The notes beneath the pieces are model-generated. The model was not told the DNA's origin, did no database searches, and was given only the letters and a program-made list of their open reading frames with translations. From the NCBI GenBank assembly GCA_033032865.1, contig JAWHQI010000185.1, positions 3,534,001-3,598,000 on the forward strand: DNA of 64,000 nt, in the 5' to 3' direction. Position numbers and translations under genes: made by a program. Source of the stretch: Dactylorhiza incarnata. Taxonomy: Eukaryota; Streptophyta; Magnoliopsida; Asparagales; Orchidaceae. Of the stretch, positions 10,452-22,311 are shown in pieces. Numbering within the stretch: the first letter of the stretch is position 1; each line of letters starts with the position of its first letter.

Positions 10452-11390
10452 CAAAGCTGCTCTCGGGCTACAGCAAGAACAAGGGGATTGTATCGACCAC
10501 GGTTTTCTCCAGGGAAAAACTAGATACCAGGGTAAGATTGAGGAGGAGGAAATCAAGGGGAGGTTCTAGATCATAAGTTACTACACCAAACACACAAAAC
10601 TCTTGCTAATCAGCATGACAAGAGCTCAAAACGAGCAAACCAACCGTCAAAAGAATCAAGAGAGAAAGAGGAAGAAACCACTTGCCTTAACCTCGCAGAA
10701 CTCCACTAACTTCACTCCGAAAGCCAAGGAAACTCCTGAGCACGGAAACCTGGAATGATTCGGACCAAATGGATGAGTTAGGCCACTACGAAAACTTCAA
10801 AACCTCCACGAAGAGAGATAAGCTTACCACTAAGACGAAGATCTCGCCGAGAGCTTTCCAAATCTTCAAACCAATCCCGATTCCGACCACTACAGCCCTA
10901 GAAATCACCGGCCGGAAGCTCTCCGAAGCTCCGCTCACGCCCTAACCCTCGGCGGCTGATTTTGATCGAGGAAGGAGATGAATAGGGAAGGGAAGGATTT
11001 TAGGCTTATATATAAACCTAATTTATTATTTAAATAATTAATTAATCCTCCAAATTACTTAAAACTGCGAGGGCGACCAAAACACCTCGGATTTCTACGA
11101 AATTCGCACCCTAACTAAAACACGGCGCTACGAATCCAACGGTGAAGTCAGAATTCAATTCCGACAAGCCAAACTCCGGATAAAGCCTCCTGAAGCTAAA
11201 ATCTTGATAATTACTCCAAACCTTCACTTTAACTCGAAACGACGCGAAATCTCGCACGCTCGATCTGAATCACGAGCTCCAACTAAGCTAAGGATCGAAA
11301 CACTACCAAAAGAGCTGACGTAACGCCCTTACGTCAAAATTACGTCACAACGGGTACGTAAAATAATTAACGAAAATCAGGGGCGTTACA

Positions 11391-11408
11391 GTCACTCCCC
11401 CTAAATGA
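11391..11408 (-). other. Polypurine tract, array unit 1
   Basis: In coding sense TCATTTAGGGGGAGTGAC precedes the LTR start TGTAACGCCCC. The unit 2 copy is at 18483-18500. In unit 3 (25578-25595) the tract is interrupted: GGGGG has become TGGGG. Confidence 0.75.
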
Positions 11409-11544
11409 AGTTTCGTCCCAAAACTTGAAATCCACAGATCAAAAAAGATACAGAATCAAATCCAAGATTAGAAGACAGCAGCTTTCCCGAAAACTGCTAC
11501 TATACGAAAAATCCACTTATCCAAGATGCTTAACACAAGCTCCA

Positions 11545-11844
11545 TCATAAACCACAAAATAACAATCTAATCACATCTTCCAAAATTTGGTTCATTTCTT
11601 CCGCCTGACCGAGGCATAAACCTAGAATCCTAACCTGACACGAAGCATAAAGGGCACACCAAGCAATCTGACGACTTCTTCCAAATAAAGCTCTGCTATT
11701 TCTCCATAGAATATCCGATCTTAAATCGCACAAAGAGAGCACTCTTTGCCAAACCGACAACTGGGACCCATACAGAATCATGTCCTCCGGGGAATCTAGG
11801 TAACGAAGTCCATTGAAATACTTCCCCACTTCCAGCTGGAACAT
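11545..11844 (-). pseudogene. Pol C-terminal remnant, array unit 1
   Basis: The frame begins FQLEVGKYFNGLRYLDSPED, which resembles the short segment after the integrase core of plant Ty3/gypsy elements (LRKYxxDPxHVLDxxE). No catalytic integrase core precedes it, so the D,D,E domain has been deleted between RNase H and this piece. The remaining 60-70 residues have no known motif. Identical frames lie in units 2 and 3. Confidence 0.4.
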
Positions 11845-11963
11845 CCAACGGGGTCAAACTAACTCCAGGCCTAATTGATCTACCTTAACGCGCTAGCAGG
11901 TATAAAGTTCCAAAAACACAATTGGCTAAATCATTCTCATACCTGACTGCCGACTATCGGCTA

Positions 11964-12656
11964 TCAACCAAAATCACGCGCCTCACTACAGATCTTTGTT
12001 CGAATAACCTCAAACGCGGAAATACAACATCTACTCCGGAGACGCTGCGAGTCGGGATCTTCCTTCTGACGCAGATCTACAAGGGCAAACCAAGAAGGCT
12101 CTTCAGCCTCTAAGCTCGAAGGCGCAGTACAACTACCGACTGGGATAAACATCAACATAAACTCCTCTACTAGGGACTGCACTGAGAGAATGAAGATATG
12201 CGCGGTCTTTCTACTCAGGGCATCGGCCACCACATTGACCTTACCCGGATGGTACAGAATATCCACTTCATAATCCGCCACATACTCCAACCACCTCCGC
12301 TGGCGCAGATTCAGCTCCTTCTGGGTGAAGACATATTTCAGACTCTTAAGATCCGTATAAATCTTGCATGACGCTCCATAAAGAAGATGTCTCCAAAACT
12401 TCAAAGCATAGATCACTGCGGCGAACTCTAAGTCATGCATAGAGTAATTCTTTTCATGAACTTTCAATTGTCTAGACCCATCAACGATCACCTTTCCTTC
12501 TTGCACCAAAACACAACCTAAACCAAAAGAGATGCGTACAGAAAACAGCATTCTCAACTCCTTCGATCGGCAAGGCCAACACCGGAGCACTACACAAACG
12601 CCTCTTTGATTCCCGAAAAGCTCCTTCGCACTAACCGCTCCAAACAAGAACGACAT
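11964..12656 (-). pseudogene. RNase H remnant, array unit 1
   Basis: Contains FGLGCVLVQEGKVIVDGSRQ, HEKNYSMHDLEFAAVIYALK, YTDLKSLKYVFTQKELNLRQ and YHPGKVNVVADALSRK, the gypsy RNase H signature. The first catalytic Asp (usually DASxxGLG) is replaced (SVRISFGLG) and the usual YTDHKSL has Leu for His, so the enzyme is dead. The integrase that should follow is absent. Confidence 0.8.
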
Positions 12657-13014
12657 TCTTCTGGATAAACTTGGTTAAAGGTGCCGACAACACTGAAAAT
12701 ACTTGAACAAGCGGTTCATCAAGATTAAAAACGCAGAGGGTGCATTGCAATAAGACAAGCACCAGGCTCCAAAACAAAACGAACTCCACGCCTCTAACCG
12801 GCGAGAGACCAGGAAGGTCATCAGGAAAAACAACAGGAAACTCTCGCACCACCAGGACATCCTCGATACGCGGCGAACGCCTAACAATTTCTACCACAGA
12901 AACAAGGTAAGCCAACAACCGGAATCTAACAGCTTCCGAGCACACACCGCAGAAAATATCGGGGAACACTGGCACGGAGGTCCTAGAAAAATACTCAAGG
13001 GATGACCGCATCAA
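12631..13014 (-). pseudogene. RT flank remnant with deleted RT core, array unit 1
   Basis: The first half (LAYLVSVVEIVRRSPRIEDV, VVREFPVVFPDDLPGLSPVR) is the linker that precedes RT in plant chromovirus-type gypsy elements. The second half (FSVLSAPLTKFIQKNVVLVW) is the segment after the RT fingers/palm. The catalytic palm between them is missing, an internal deletion shared by all three units. Confidence 0.75.
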
Positions 13015-13026
13015 AACCGGACAACA

Positions 13027-13292
13027 AGTCCAAACTCGAAATCACGACAACGTCTTCTAGATTCAATACCTTAAGATCAGCAAAAGTCAACAAATCTCCT
13101 AAGAGAACGGGCAACTCCGGACGCACAGGTTCGAGGATACCAAAACACCACAAGGATACTAAACGAGGAACGAATCGATTCCCAACACAGGGGTCAAACG
13201 GTGACGCTCAACGAATTCCTTGCTACGAACGAAAAGGGCAGCACCCGAATCGAAAAGAACACACGCTCAACAACGCTTTACCTTAAATCTCC
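13027..13292 (-). pseudogene. Aspartic protease remnant, array unit 1
   Basis: FDSGA (13240-13254) is the protease active-site D-S/T-G-A, followed by FVERHRLTPVLGIDSFLV, typical of gypsy proteases. TAG codons and a frameshift break the rest. Between gag and this piece lies an 83-bp intron-like GT...AG segment (about 13375-13293), which may be chance. Copies: 20119-20384 and 27214-27479. Confidence 0.6.
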
Positions 13293-13506
13293 CTATAAGC
13301 ACGAAAAGAGAAACTAGTTTAATTCAGCGAAATTAAGATCAAGTCAAAACTTAACAGCTAACTCGAAGGTCTAACCTGCGATTACTTGGGTCGAAGACTG
13401 CTTTTGCTCCTGGGTCAACGCTCAGCTTTCCTCTCCCTTCATCCTGATGCTGCGGCGGCGGCAAGGTTCGATGCGGAATAGGCTGCAACGGGGGTTGAAT
13501 CAGCGG

Positions 13507-14571
13507 GCATTGGAACTTCATGTGCCCCTTCTACTTGCACTACAGGCAACACACCTCTCCCAAAGGAGTACTCTTTATTTCCAACACTCGCTGCTTCTCC
13601 TGAACTCCTTTCCCCTTAAAACACTTTTCAAACGGATGGCCAGAACGGCCACCGAAACTGCAGACATCGCCGCTTCTCTTCTTTGAAGCGGGGCTAGATA
13701 CCTTGGGGCCTTCCCCCTCTTCAACTTTTCTCTTGCCCTTTCTCGTCAAAGCGCCTTCATTCTTGGCGATAACGATGGCCTCGGCTTTCAAAGCTGCTTC
13801 CACTGCCTCAGCATAGCTCGCCCATCCATGAGCACCGGCTACATGCTGACTATCATTACGAAGTCCTCCCAATGATTGCTTCACTCTTCCTTCCCCCAAA
13901 GTTACTAGACCTAGAGCAAACTTGCTCGGCTTTCTAGGTTCAATCACAAATTCACTAACAGTGAATTGCCTCTGCTCCGGGTGCAGCAAATCATTCACCA
14001 AACAGTCTTGCTCAACCGACGGCCGAAACTCCTTTAACAACATCGCCTTGAACGACTCCCATGAACATCCATCTACGAGGTTCTCCAATTCCCTAAACCA
14101 TTAGCTCTTAGCAAGACCCTTCAGCTGGGAAGCGGCGACCGTTACCTTTTGGCCCGCAGAGATTCCTGCGTACTTAAAAATATCCTCGATGGCAACCAAC
14201 CAGTCATCCAAAGCCATGAAATCAGCTCTTCCGCCAAACGTAGGGGGTCTTAATCGCTGAAAATGCGATATAACGTCCATTTCCGGAAGCATCTCTACAG
14301 GGGGAAATGAGGTAGCAAGAGGAGTAGGTACGGTCTGTCCTACTACTGGGGCCTGCGCTACGAATTGCTGCCCGGCACCGGCAGACAACAACCACTCAAC
14401 CTGCGATTGCAGCGCAACCACCTGCTTGTACAGAGTCTCAAAACTTTGCTGCAGACTCTCAATCACGGCTTCACTCAACGCACCGGAAGACTCGCCTTCA
14501 AACTGGGGAGTCGACCTAAACGCAACACGCTTCGGCGCCATCGCTGCTAAAACGCATATACCTCTAATCAA
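13507..14571 (-). pseudogene. Gag, array unit 1 (premature stop)
   Basis: Same protein as in units 2 and 3: basic N-terminus (MAPKRVAFRSTPQFEGESS), a helical segment, LRPPTFGGRADFMALDDWL, then a Lys/Glu-rich tail with two zinc knuckles. A TAA at 14101-14103, where the other units have Trp, splits the frame. The first knuckle (CSFGGRSGHPFEKC) has Gly for its second Cys. The second (13507-13548) keeps CX2CX4HX4C spacing but contains two TAG codons. Confidence 0.85.
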
Positions 14572-14881
14572 AACTTAGCCCTACACTAGAACTACACTGC
14601 TTGGTTCAGAACATACGTATACAGATACTTTCCATTGCCACCACCTTTCTCTGATATTTTCATGATGCTATGCTAAATTTGGGGATGATACCATATCATC
14701 CCTCTTGACTCATATGCAAGGGTCATGAATGCATGAATGTTCTATTCATTTGAAAATCATGTGTGTACGTATGTCATCATGTAAATCTCTAGCTTGGCAC
14801 GTGTGCTTATGCAATGCTACATAAGGTATGTTGTGCTATGCAGTCTAATAAAGGCCTTAATGCATGTTATGAGCGGCGTAC

Positions 14882-15059
14882 ACATGAAATATTATGCATC
14901 CCATACTACATAATATCGCATGTAACGAAAAAGAAAACGTGCTAATGGGCATCCATGTGATGGTGGTTATGCATCCCATACTACATAACCGTCACATGTT
15001 GCCACCTATGGTGGATCCATATACAAACACATATTATGCATCCCATACTACATAATATG
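14882..15059 (-). other. Three-hairpin leader module, array unit 1
   Basis: Three hairpins share the 12-nt loop CATCCCATACTA (plus-strand reading) but have different, fully paired stems: ATATTATG/CATAATAT plus outer ACATG/CATGT (14882-14923); GGTTATG/CATAACC plus outer CATGTGA/TCACATG (14954-14998); CATATTATG/CATAATATG (15030-15059). The module lies between the PBS and the gag start in coding sense, where packaging and dimerisation signals sit in retroelement RNAs. Unit 2: 21974-22151; unit 3: 29069-29246. Confidence 0.75.
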
Positions 15060-15206
15060 CCCCATATACTTCTTATCATGCTATGAGTGTAGTGTTCGTG
15101 CTTCGGCCAAGACGTACTGATGACACATCGGTGTGTGTATGCAATGAAACCAAACAACTAAACTATATCAGAATTTGTTGCCCGACCGACTTGTCGAACA
15201 ACCTCC

Positions 15207-15217
15207 CTCTGATACCA
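15207..15217 (-). other. Primer-binding site, array unit 1
   Basis: In coding sense the LTR end GTTGTGACA is followed by GT and TGGTATCAGAG, the initiator-tRNA-Met complement usual in plant LTR retrotransposons. Unit 2: 22299-22309; unit 3: 29393-29403. All three are intact. Confidence 0.85.
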
Positions 15218-15219
15218 AC

Positions 15220-18200
15220 TGTCACAACCCGCATTTTCTCAGGAATTAAGAATATCAGAGGAAGAGAAAATACGTGTCATGATGCCACGTCATGCAGGAG
15301 ACAACTGCAGACGCTCAGGCGGGATCCTATTACTTGATAATTGAAAACATGATTGCAGGATAATCATTATTTGAAATCATTTATTAGGGTTTAGAGTAAG
15401 AACTGTGTCTCTCAGTTCGTGGATCAACTAGTCCACAGAGAAGATTATATATGTAACTGCAGCGGAAAACACTTGATTTAGTTCATTTAAGGTCCTATAT
15501 GCACGTGAAGGCAGGACATAAAGTAGATGATATGCACTTATCTAGGCGTAGTATAAGTATAGAAAATATCTTTAGGTGACTTTAAAACTAAGGGTTTTAG
15601 TTAAAAATGATGAGATGAAGATGAATGAAAAGCCATTTTATCACTATAATGCACCTAGTCATAAATCATTCCCAGAGAGTAAGGTATCAGATCTAAAAGC
15701 AGTGGCATAAACTGGTAAGTAAACTATAAAGTATCAAAGAGGCACAATGGGCGTCAACAAGCTGACACTAACCCATTGGCCCAAACTAGCATGTCTGAAC
15801 ACAAGGAGAAGCAAACAACAACAACTACTACTACCTCGCAGCAGCGGGGTAAACAGCAGCTAAAAACTCCCGAAGACTTCGGGCTACTCCACTAACCGCT
15901 ACGGCTCTGAAACCTGAGGCATTCAATAAACAAGAACGCCTCAGCAAGGGAAATGCAAGTGGCAAGAAATAAGGAAAAGACAAGCAATAAAGGCATACGG
16001 GGTACCAACCCAAGCCTGATTCACTGAAAAAGAAGCTCTGAAACAAGGAGCTAAGCAAAGCACCAAGTACAACCAAATATCATAAGTAGAAGCAAGTATA
16101 AATTAATTATCTTGTAAATTTTTCATACATGAGACTGATCAGCTCAAGTTAAACGGGTGCGGTTTCTTACCTCCGCAACCCAAAGCCTTAAATGGTGGGG
16201 GTTTCTATTATCCTATCACCCAAACACGGCCCACAGGAACACAGGCAACGCCTGCTGATCACGTCCTTGAAATGGCCACCGTGCAAAGCTAAAAGCATAT
16301 ATTCATTTTAATTAAATCATTAAGACATGGGACGAAGCCCGAGAAACAATCAACAGGGATACCCTAAGAGATAGGGTCAAAGCAAGGCACACACCGATCA
16401 AGATGAATCACAAGCGAAACCAAAGATTTGCAAGATCACAGCAGGTTTAGAATTTTGATAGGAGGTAAACATGATCAAAGACGCAATGCAGTTATTAGCA
16501 ACATCACTGCATACTGCTAACATCACAAATACTAAGAAGAAACACCCTAAGGATAGGGTCACCATGAGATAACTGCTGATCAAACGATTCATAAGGGGAA
16601 ACTCGGAGTCATTGAACCAAAAAGGCAAAGGGGTTCAATCTCGAGGGATTCACGATCAAGGACACCCAAGAGACTTGGGCAAAACTCCTTGTACCCTTGT
16701 AAGAGGCACGAGGTTTCAAGAAGGAGGAGAAGTAATCAGAGGCATAACTCATGACGAATCATAAGAGTAAACTCAAACATTATCAGACCACCACGAGTAA
16801 AAGAATTCAAGCAAAAGGGATTCAAGATCAGGAGCACCGAAGGGACACTGGCAATCATCCTGGTGCACTAGAGAGGACACAAGCTTAAAACATGGAAATC
16901 ACAACGAAATCACATGCGCACCTGGCGGGGTTCCAAGGGGCCGCGCCCTGGCGGGGTCTTAGGGGCAGAGCCCCTAACGGGGTCCAAGGGGCAGCGCCCC
17001 TGGCGGTGGTCTCGCTGACCGATCAGCGAACGGGGTCAAGGGGCAGAGCCCTTGCGGGGTGCGGGGCAGAGCCCCGTACAAATTTCTGAAATCCCACCAC
17101 CGGAAACTGCACAAAATCACATCAAACGTGATCTTCCAAGACGAAAACATGGAGGGCAACACCAAGGTTTCTCGAGAAATGAAAAGGGCAAGGAATCGAG
17201 GACATAACTCGAACACTAGGGAACAAAGGGCTGAGGATAAAGTTCTCGAGGACTCCATAGACAGAACAGAACCTCACGAGATATCAAAGAGTGCAGGTAA
17301 GACATTTCATGATAAATCCAGAAGAAATCAAGGAGCAGGGAATCAAAGTTCTCGAGAACGCACTCATGTCTCGAGAAATCTACAGCAGAGACAATCATGT
17401 CTCGAGAAATCCAAAGGGCAGAGACAGTCATGTCTCGAGAAATCCAGAGGGCAGAGACAGTCATGTCTCGAGAAATCCAAAGGGCAGAGACAGTCATGTC
17501 TCGAGAAATCCAAAGGGCAGAGACAGTCATGTCTCGAGAAATCCAAAGCTGCTCTCGGGCTACAGCAAGAACAAGGGGATTGTATCGACCACGGTTTTCT
17601 CCAGGGAAAAACTAGATACCAGGGTAAGATTGAGGAGGAGGAAATCAAGGGGAGGTTCAAGATCATAAGTTACTACACCAAACACACAAAACTCTTGCTA
17701 ATCAGCATGACAAGAGCTCAAAACGAGCATACCAACCGTCAAAAGAATCAAGAGAGAAAGAGGAAGAAACCACTTGCCTTAACCTTGCAGAACTCCACTA
17801 ACTTCACTCCGAAAGCCAAGGAAACTCCTGAGCACGGAAACCTGGAACGATTCGGACCAAAAGGAGGAGTTAGGCCACTACCAAAACTTCAAAACCTCCA
17901 CGAAGAGAGACAAGCTTACCACTAAGACGAAGATCTCGCCGAGAGCTTTCCAAATCTTCAAACTAATCCCGATTCCGACCACTACAGCCCTAGAAATCAC
18001 CGGCCGGAAGCTCTCCGAAGCTCCGCTCTCGCCCTAACCCTCGGCGGCTGATTTTGATCGAGGAAGGAGATGAATAGGGAAGGGAAGGATTTTAGGCTTA
18101 TATATAAACCTAATTTATTATTTAAATAATTAATTAATCCTCCAAATTACTTAAAACTGCGAGGGCGACCAAAACACCTCGGATTTCTACGAAATTCGCA

Positions 18201-18482
18201 CCCTAACTAAAACACGGCGCTACGAATCCAACGGCGAAGTCAGAATTCAATTCCGACAAGCCAAACTCCGGATAAAGCCTCCTGAAGCTAAAATCTTGAT
18301 AATTACTCCAAACCTTCACTTTAACTCGAAACGACGCGAAATCTCGCACGCTCGATCTGAATCACGATCTCCAACTAAGCTAAGGCTCGAAACACTACCA
18401 AAAGAGCTGACGTAACGCCCTTACGTCAAAATTACGTCACAACGGGTACGTAAAATAATTGACGAAAATCAGGGGCGTTACA
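15220..18482 (-). repeat. Gypsy-array LTR 2 (inner, shared)
   Basis: 3263 bp, the same length as LTRs 1 and 4. It serves both as 3' LTR of one unit and 5' LTR of its neighbour. It carries fewer private changes than the outer LTRs. TACGTG replaces TACGCG near the U5 end, a CpG-to-TpG change shared only with LTR 3. The 33-bp repeat (17365-17543) has six intact TCTCGAGA boxes. Confidence 0.92.
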
Positions 18483-18636
18483 GTCACTCCCCCTAAATGA
18501 AGTTTCGTCCCGAAACTTGAAATCCACAGATCAAAAAAGATACAGAATCAAATCCAAGATTAGAAGACAGCAACTTTCCCGAAAACTGCTACTATACGAA
18601 AAATCCACTTATCCAAGATGCTTAACACAAGCTCCA

Positions 18637-18936
18637 TCATAAACCACAAAATAACAATCTAATCACATCTTCCAAAATTTGGTTCATTTCTTCCGCCTGA
18701 CCGAGGCATAAACCTAGAATCCTAACCTGACACGAAGCATAAAGGGCACACCAAGCAATCTGACGACTTCTTCCAAATAAAGCTCTGCTATTTCTCCATA
18801 GAATATCCGATCTTAAATCGCACAAAGAGAGCACTCTTTGCCAAACCGACAACTGGGACCCATACAGAATCATGTCCTCCGGGGAATCTAGGTAACGAAG
18901 TCCATTGAAATACTTCCCCACTTCCAGCTGGAACAT
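18637..18936 (-). pseudogene. Pol C-terminal remnant, array unit 2
   Basis: Same 99-residue frame as at 11545-11844 (KYFNGLRYLDSPEDMIL segment at its start), with no residue change that I can see. It marks the end of an ancestral pol whose integrase core is missing. Confidence 0.4.
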
Positions 18937-19055
18937 CCAACGGGGTCAAACTAACTCCAGGCCTAATTGATCTACCTTAACGCGCTAGCAGGTATAACGT
19001 TCCAAAAACACAATTGGCTAAATCATTCTCATACCTGACTGCCGACTATCGACTA

Positions 19056-19748
19056 TCAACCAAAATCACGCGCCTCACTACAGATCTTTGTTCGAATAAC
19101 CTCAAACGCGGAAATACAACATCTACTCCGGAGACGCTGCGAGTCGGGATCTTCCTTCTGACGCAGATCTACAAGGGCAAACCAAGAAGGCTCTTCAGCC
19201 TCTAAGCTCGAAGGCGCGGTACAACTACCGACTGGGATAAACATCAACATAAACTCCTCTACTAGGGACTGCACTGAGAGAATGAAGATATGCGCGGTCT
19301 TTCTACTCAGGGCATCGGCCACCACATTGACCTTACCCGGATGGTACAGAATATCCACTTCATAATCCGCCACATACTCCAACCACCTCCGCTGGCGCAG
19401 ATTCAGCTCCTTCTGGGTGAAGACATATTTCAGACTCTTAAGATCCGTATAAATCTTGCATGACGCTCCATAAAGAAGATGTCTCCAAAACTTCAAAGCA
19501 TAGATCACTGCGGCGAACTCTAAGTCATGCATAGAGTAATTCTTTTCATGAACTTTCAATTGTCTAGACCCATCAACGATCACCTTTCCTTCTTGCACCA
19601 AAACACAACCTAAACCAAAAGAGATGCGTACAGAAAACAGCATTCTCAACTCCTTCGATCGGCAAGGCCAACACCGGAGCACTACACAAACGCCTCTTTG
19701 ATTCCCGAAAAGCTCCTTCGCACTAACCGCTCCAAACAAGAACGACAT
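19056..19748 (-). pseudogene. RNase H remnant, array unit 2
   Basis: 230 residues, identical at the protein level to unit 1 as far as I can see: HEKNYSMHDLEFAAVIYALK, YTDLKSLKYVF, YHPGKVNVVADALSR. The catalytic Asp of the first strand is missing here too, so the lesion predates the array. Confidence 0.8.
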
Positions 19749-20106
19749 TCTTCTGGATAAACTTGGTTAAAGGTGCCGACAACACTGAAAATACTTGAAC
19801 AAGCGGTTCATCAAGATTAAAAACGCAGAGGGTGCATTGCAATAAGACAAGCACCAGGCTCCAAAACAGAACGAACTCCACGCCTCTAACCGGCGAGAGA
19901 CCAGGAAGGTCATCAGGAAAAACAACAGGAAACTCTCGCACCACCAGGACATCCTCGATACGCGGCGAACGCCTAACAGTTTCTACCACAGAAACAAGGT
20001 AAGCCAACAACCGGAATCTAACAGCTTCCGAGCACACACCGCAGAAAATATCGGGGAACACTGGCACGGAGGTCCTAGAAAAATACTCAAGGGATGACCG
20101 CATCAA
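19723..20106 (-). pseudogene. RT flank remnant with deleted RT core, array unit 2
   Basis: Same fusion of the pre-RT linker (VVREFPVVFPDDLPGLSPVR) to the post-palm segment (FSVLSAPLTKFIQKNVV) as in unit 1; Thr replaces Ile at one site (SVVETVRRSPR). The RT palm with the catalytic Asp pair is absent. Confidence 0.75.
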
Positions 20107-20118
20107 AACCGGACAACA

Positions 20119-20384
20119 AGTCCAAACTCGAAATCACGACAACGTCTTCTAGATTCAATACCTTAAGATCAGCAAAAGTCAACAAATCTCCTAAGAGAAC
20201 GGGCAACTCCGGACGCACAGGTTCGAGGATACCAAAACACCACAAGGATACTAAACGAGGAACGAATCGATTCCCAACACAGGGGTCAAACGGTGACGCT
20301 CAACGAATTCCTTGCTACGAACGAAAAGGGCAGCACCCGAATCGAAAAGAACACACGCTCAACAATGCTTTACCTTAAATCTCC
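20119..20384 (-). pseudogene. Aspartic protease remnant, array unit 2
   Basis: FDSGA at 20332-20346 and VERHRLTPVLGIDSFLV are visible, followed by TAG codons and a frameshift, as in unit 1. The gag frame does not run into it without crossing stops. Confidence 0.6.
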
Positions 20385-20598
20385 CTATAAGCACGAAAAG
20401 AGAAACTAGTTTAATTCAGCGAAATTAAGATCAAGTCAAAACTTAACAGCTAACTCGAAGGTCTAACCTGCGATTACTTGGGTCGAAGACTGCTTTTGCT
20501 CCTGGGTCAACGCTCAGCTTTCCTCTCCCTTCATCCTGATGCTGCGGCGGCGGCAAGGTTCGAAGCGGAATAGGCTGCAACGGGGGTTGAATCAGCGG

Positions 20599-21663
20599 GC
20601 ATTGGAACTTCATGTGCCCCTTCTACTTGCACTACAGGCAACACACCTCTCCCAAAGGAGTACTCTTTATTTCCAACACTCGCTGCTTCTCCTGAACTCC
20701 TTTCCCCTTAAAACACTTTTCAAACGGATGGCCAGAACGGCCACCGAAACTGCAGACATCGCCGCTTCTCTTCTTTGAAGCGGGGCTAGATACCTTGGGG
20801 CCTTCCCCCTCTTCAACTTTTCTCTTGCCCTTTCTCGTCAAAGCGCCTTCATTCTTGGCGATAACGATGGCCTCGGCTTTCAAAGCTGCTTCCACTGCCT
20901 CAGCATAGCTCGCCCATCCATGAGCACCGGCTACATGCTGACTATCATTACGAAGTCCTCCCAATGATTGCTTCACTCTTCCTTCCCCCGAAGTTACTAG
21001 ACCTAGAGCAAACTTGCTCGGCTTTCTAGGTTCAATCACAAATTCACTAACAGTGAATTGCCTCTGCTCCGGGTGCAGCAAATCATTCACCAAACAGTCT
21101 TGCTCAACCGACGGCCGAAACTCCTTTAACAACATCGCCTTGAACGACTCCCATGAACATCCATCTACGAGGTTCTCCAATTCCCTAAACCACCAGCTCT
21201 TAGCAAGACCCTTCAGCTGGGAAGCGGCGACCGTTACCTTTTGGCCCGCAGAGATTCCTGCGTACTTAAAAATATCCTCGATGGCAACCAACCAGTCATC
21301 CAAAGCCATGAAATCAGCTCTTCCGCCAAACGTAGGGGGTCTTAATCGCCGAAAATGCGATATAACGTCCATTTCCGGAAGCATCTCTACAGGGGGAAAC
21401 GAGGGAGCAGGAGGAGTAGGTACGGTCTGTCCTACTACTGGGGCCTGCGCTACGAATTGCTGCCCGGCACCGGCAGACAACAACCACTCAACCTGCGATT
21501 GCAGCGCAACCACCTGCTTGGACAGAGTCTCAAAACTTTGCTGCAGACTCTCAATCACGGCTTCACTCAACGCACCGGAAGACTCGCCTTCAAACTGGGG
21601 AGTCGACCTAAACGCAACACGCTTCGGCGCCATCGCTGCTAAAACGCATATACCTCTAATCAA
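20599..21663 (-). pseudogene. Gag, array unit 2 (longest intact frame)
   Basis: An uninterrupted 343-residue frame (21663-20632) from an ATG (MIRGICVLAAMAPKRVAF); MAPKRVAF is probably the true start. Family features are the coiled segment VIESLQQSFETLSKQVVAL, the gag core (HFRRLRPPTFGGRADFMALD, AGQKVTVAASQLKGLAKSWW, FRPSVEQDCLVNDLLHPEQ), a basic linker and a first zinc knuckle CSFGGRSGHPFEKC lacking its second Cys. Two in-frame TAGs sit within the second knuckle (20599-20640). Mature gag would form the particle and bind RNA. With damaged knuckles this one probably does not, though the frame is otherwise open. Confidence 0.85.
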
Positions 21664-21973
21664 AACTTAGCCCTACACTAGAACTACACTGCTTGGTTCA
21701 GAACATACGTATACAGATACTTTCCATTGCCACCACCTTTCTCTGATATTTTCATGATGCTATGCTAAATTTGGGGATGATACCATATCATCCCTCTTGA
21801 CTCATATGCAAGGGTCATGAATGCATGAATGTTCTATTCATTTGAAAATCATGTGTGTACGTATGTCATCATGTAAATCTCTAGCTTGGCACGTGTGCTT
21901 ATGCAATGCTACATAAGGTATGTTGTGCTATGCAGTCTAATAAAGGCCTTAATGCATGTTATGAGCGGCGTAC

Positions 21974-22151
21974 ACATGAAATATTATGCATCCCATACTA
22001 CATAATATCGCATGTAACGAAAAAGAAAACGTGCTAATGGGCATCTATGTGATGGTGGTTATGCATCCCATACTACATAACCGTCACATGTTGCCACCTA
22101 TGGTGGATCCATATACAAACACATATTATGCATCCCATACTACATAATATG
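21974..22151 (-). other. Three-hairpin leader module, array unit 2
   Basis: Same module as at 14882-15059. One change (CCATGTGA to CTATGTGA) removes the terminal pair of the middle hairpin's outer stem. All three loops and inner stems are unchanged. Confidence 0.75.
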
Positions 22152-22311
22152 CCCCATATACTTCTTATCATGCTATGAGTGTAGTGTTCGTGCTTCGGCC
22201 AAGACGTACTGATGACACATCGGTGTGTGTATGCAATGAAACCAAACAACTAAACTATATCAGAATTTGTTGCCCGACCGACTTGTCGAACAACCTCCCT
22301 CTGATACCAAC

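Larger units (their letters stand above)
8128..11390 (-). repeat. Gypsy-array LTR 1 (3' end of the array in coding sense)
   Basis: 3263 bp. In coding (minus) sense it starts TGTAACGCCCC and ends GGTTGTGACA. U3 is short: a TATA box (TTATATATAA, about 11006-11015) lies ~375 bp from the start, so about 2.9 kb would be transcribed as R-U5. That part holds a string of perfect small hairpins (8141-9587), GC-rich GGGGCAGAGCCCC repeats (9838-9990) and six TCTCGAGA boxes (10273-10451). This outer copy has many private substitutions compared with LTRs 2 and 3. Long open frames on the opposite strand follow from the 33-bp repeat and are not good gene candidates. Confidence 0.92.

Noticed and set aside
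13293..13375. Intron between gag and protease in the gypsy array
   Set aside because: GT and AG ends are present but the flanking frames contain stops and short GT...AG segments occur by chance.
17059..17925. Open frame of 288 codons on the plus strand in LTR 2 (equivalents in the other LTRs)
   Set aside because: It is antisense to the element, rests on a 33-bp repeat whose length keeps frames open, and has no recognisable domain.
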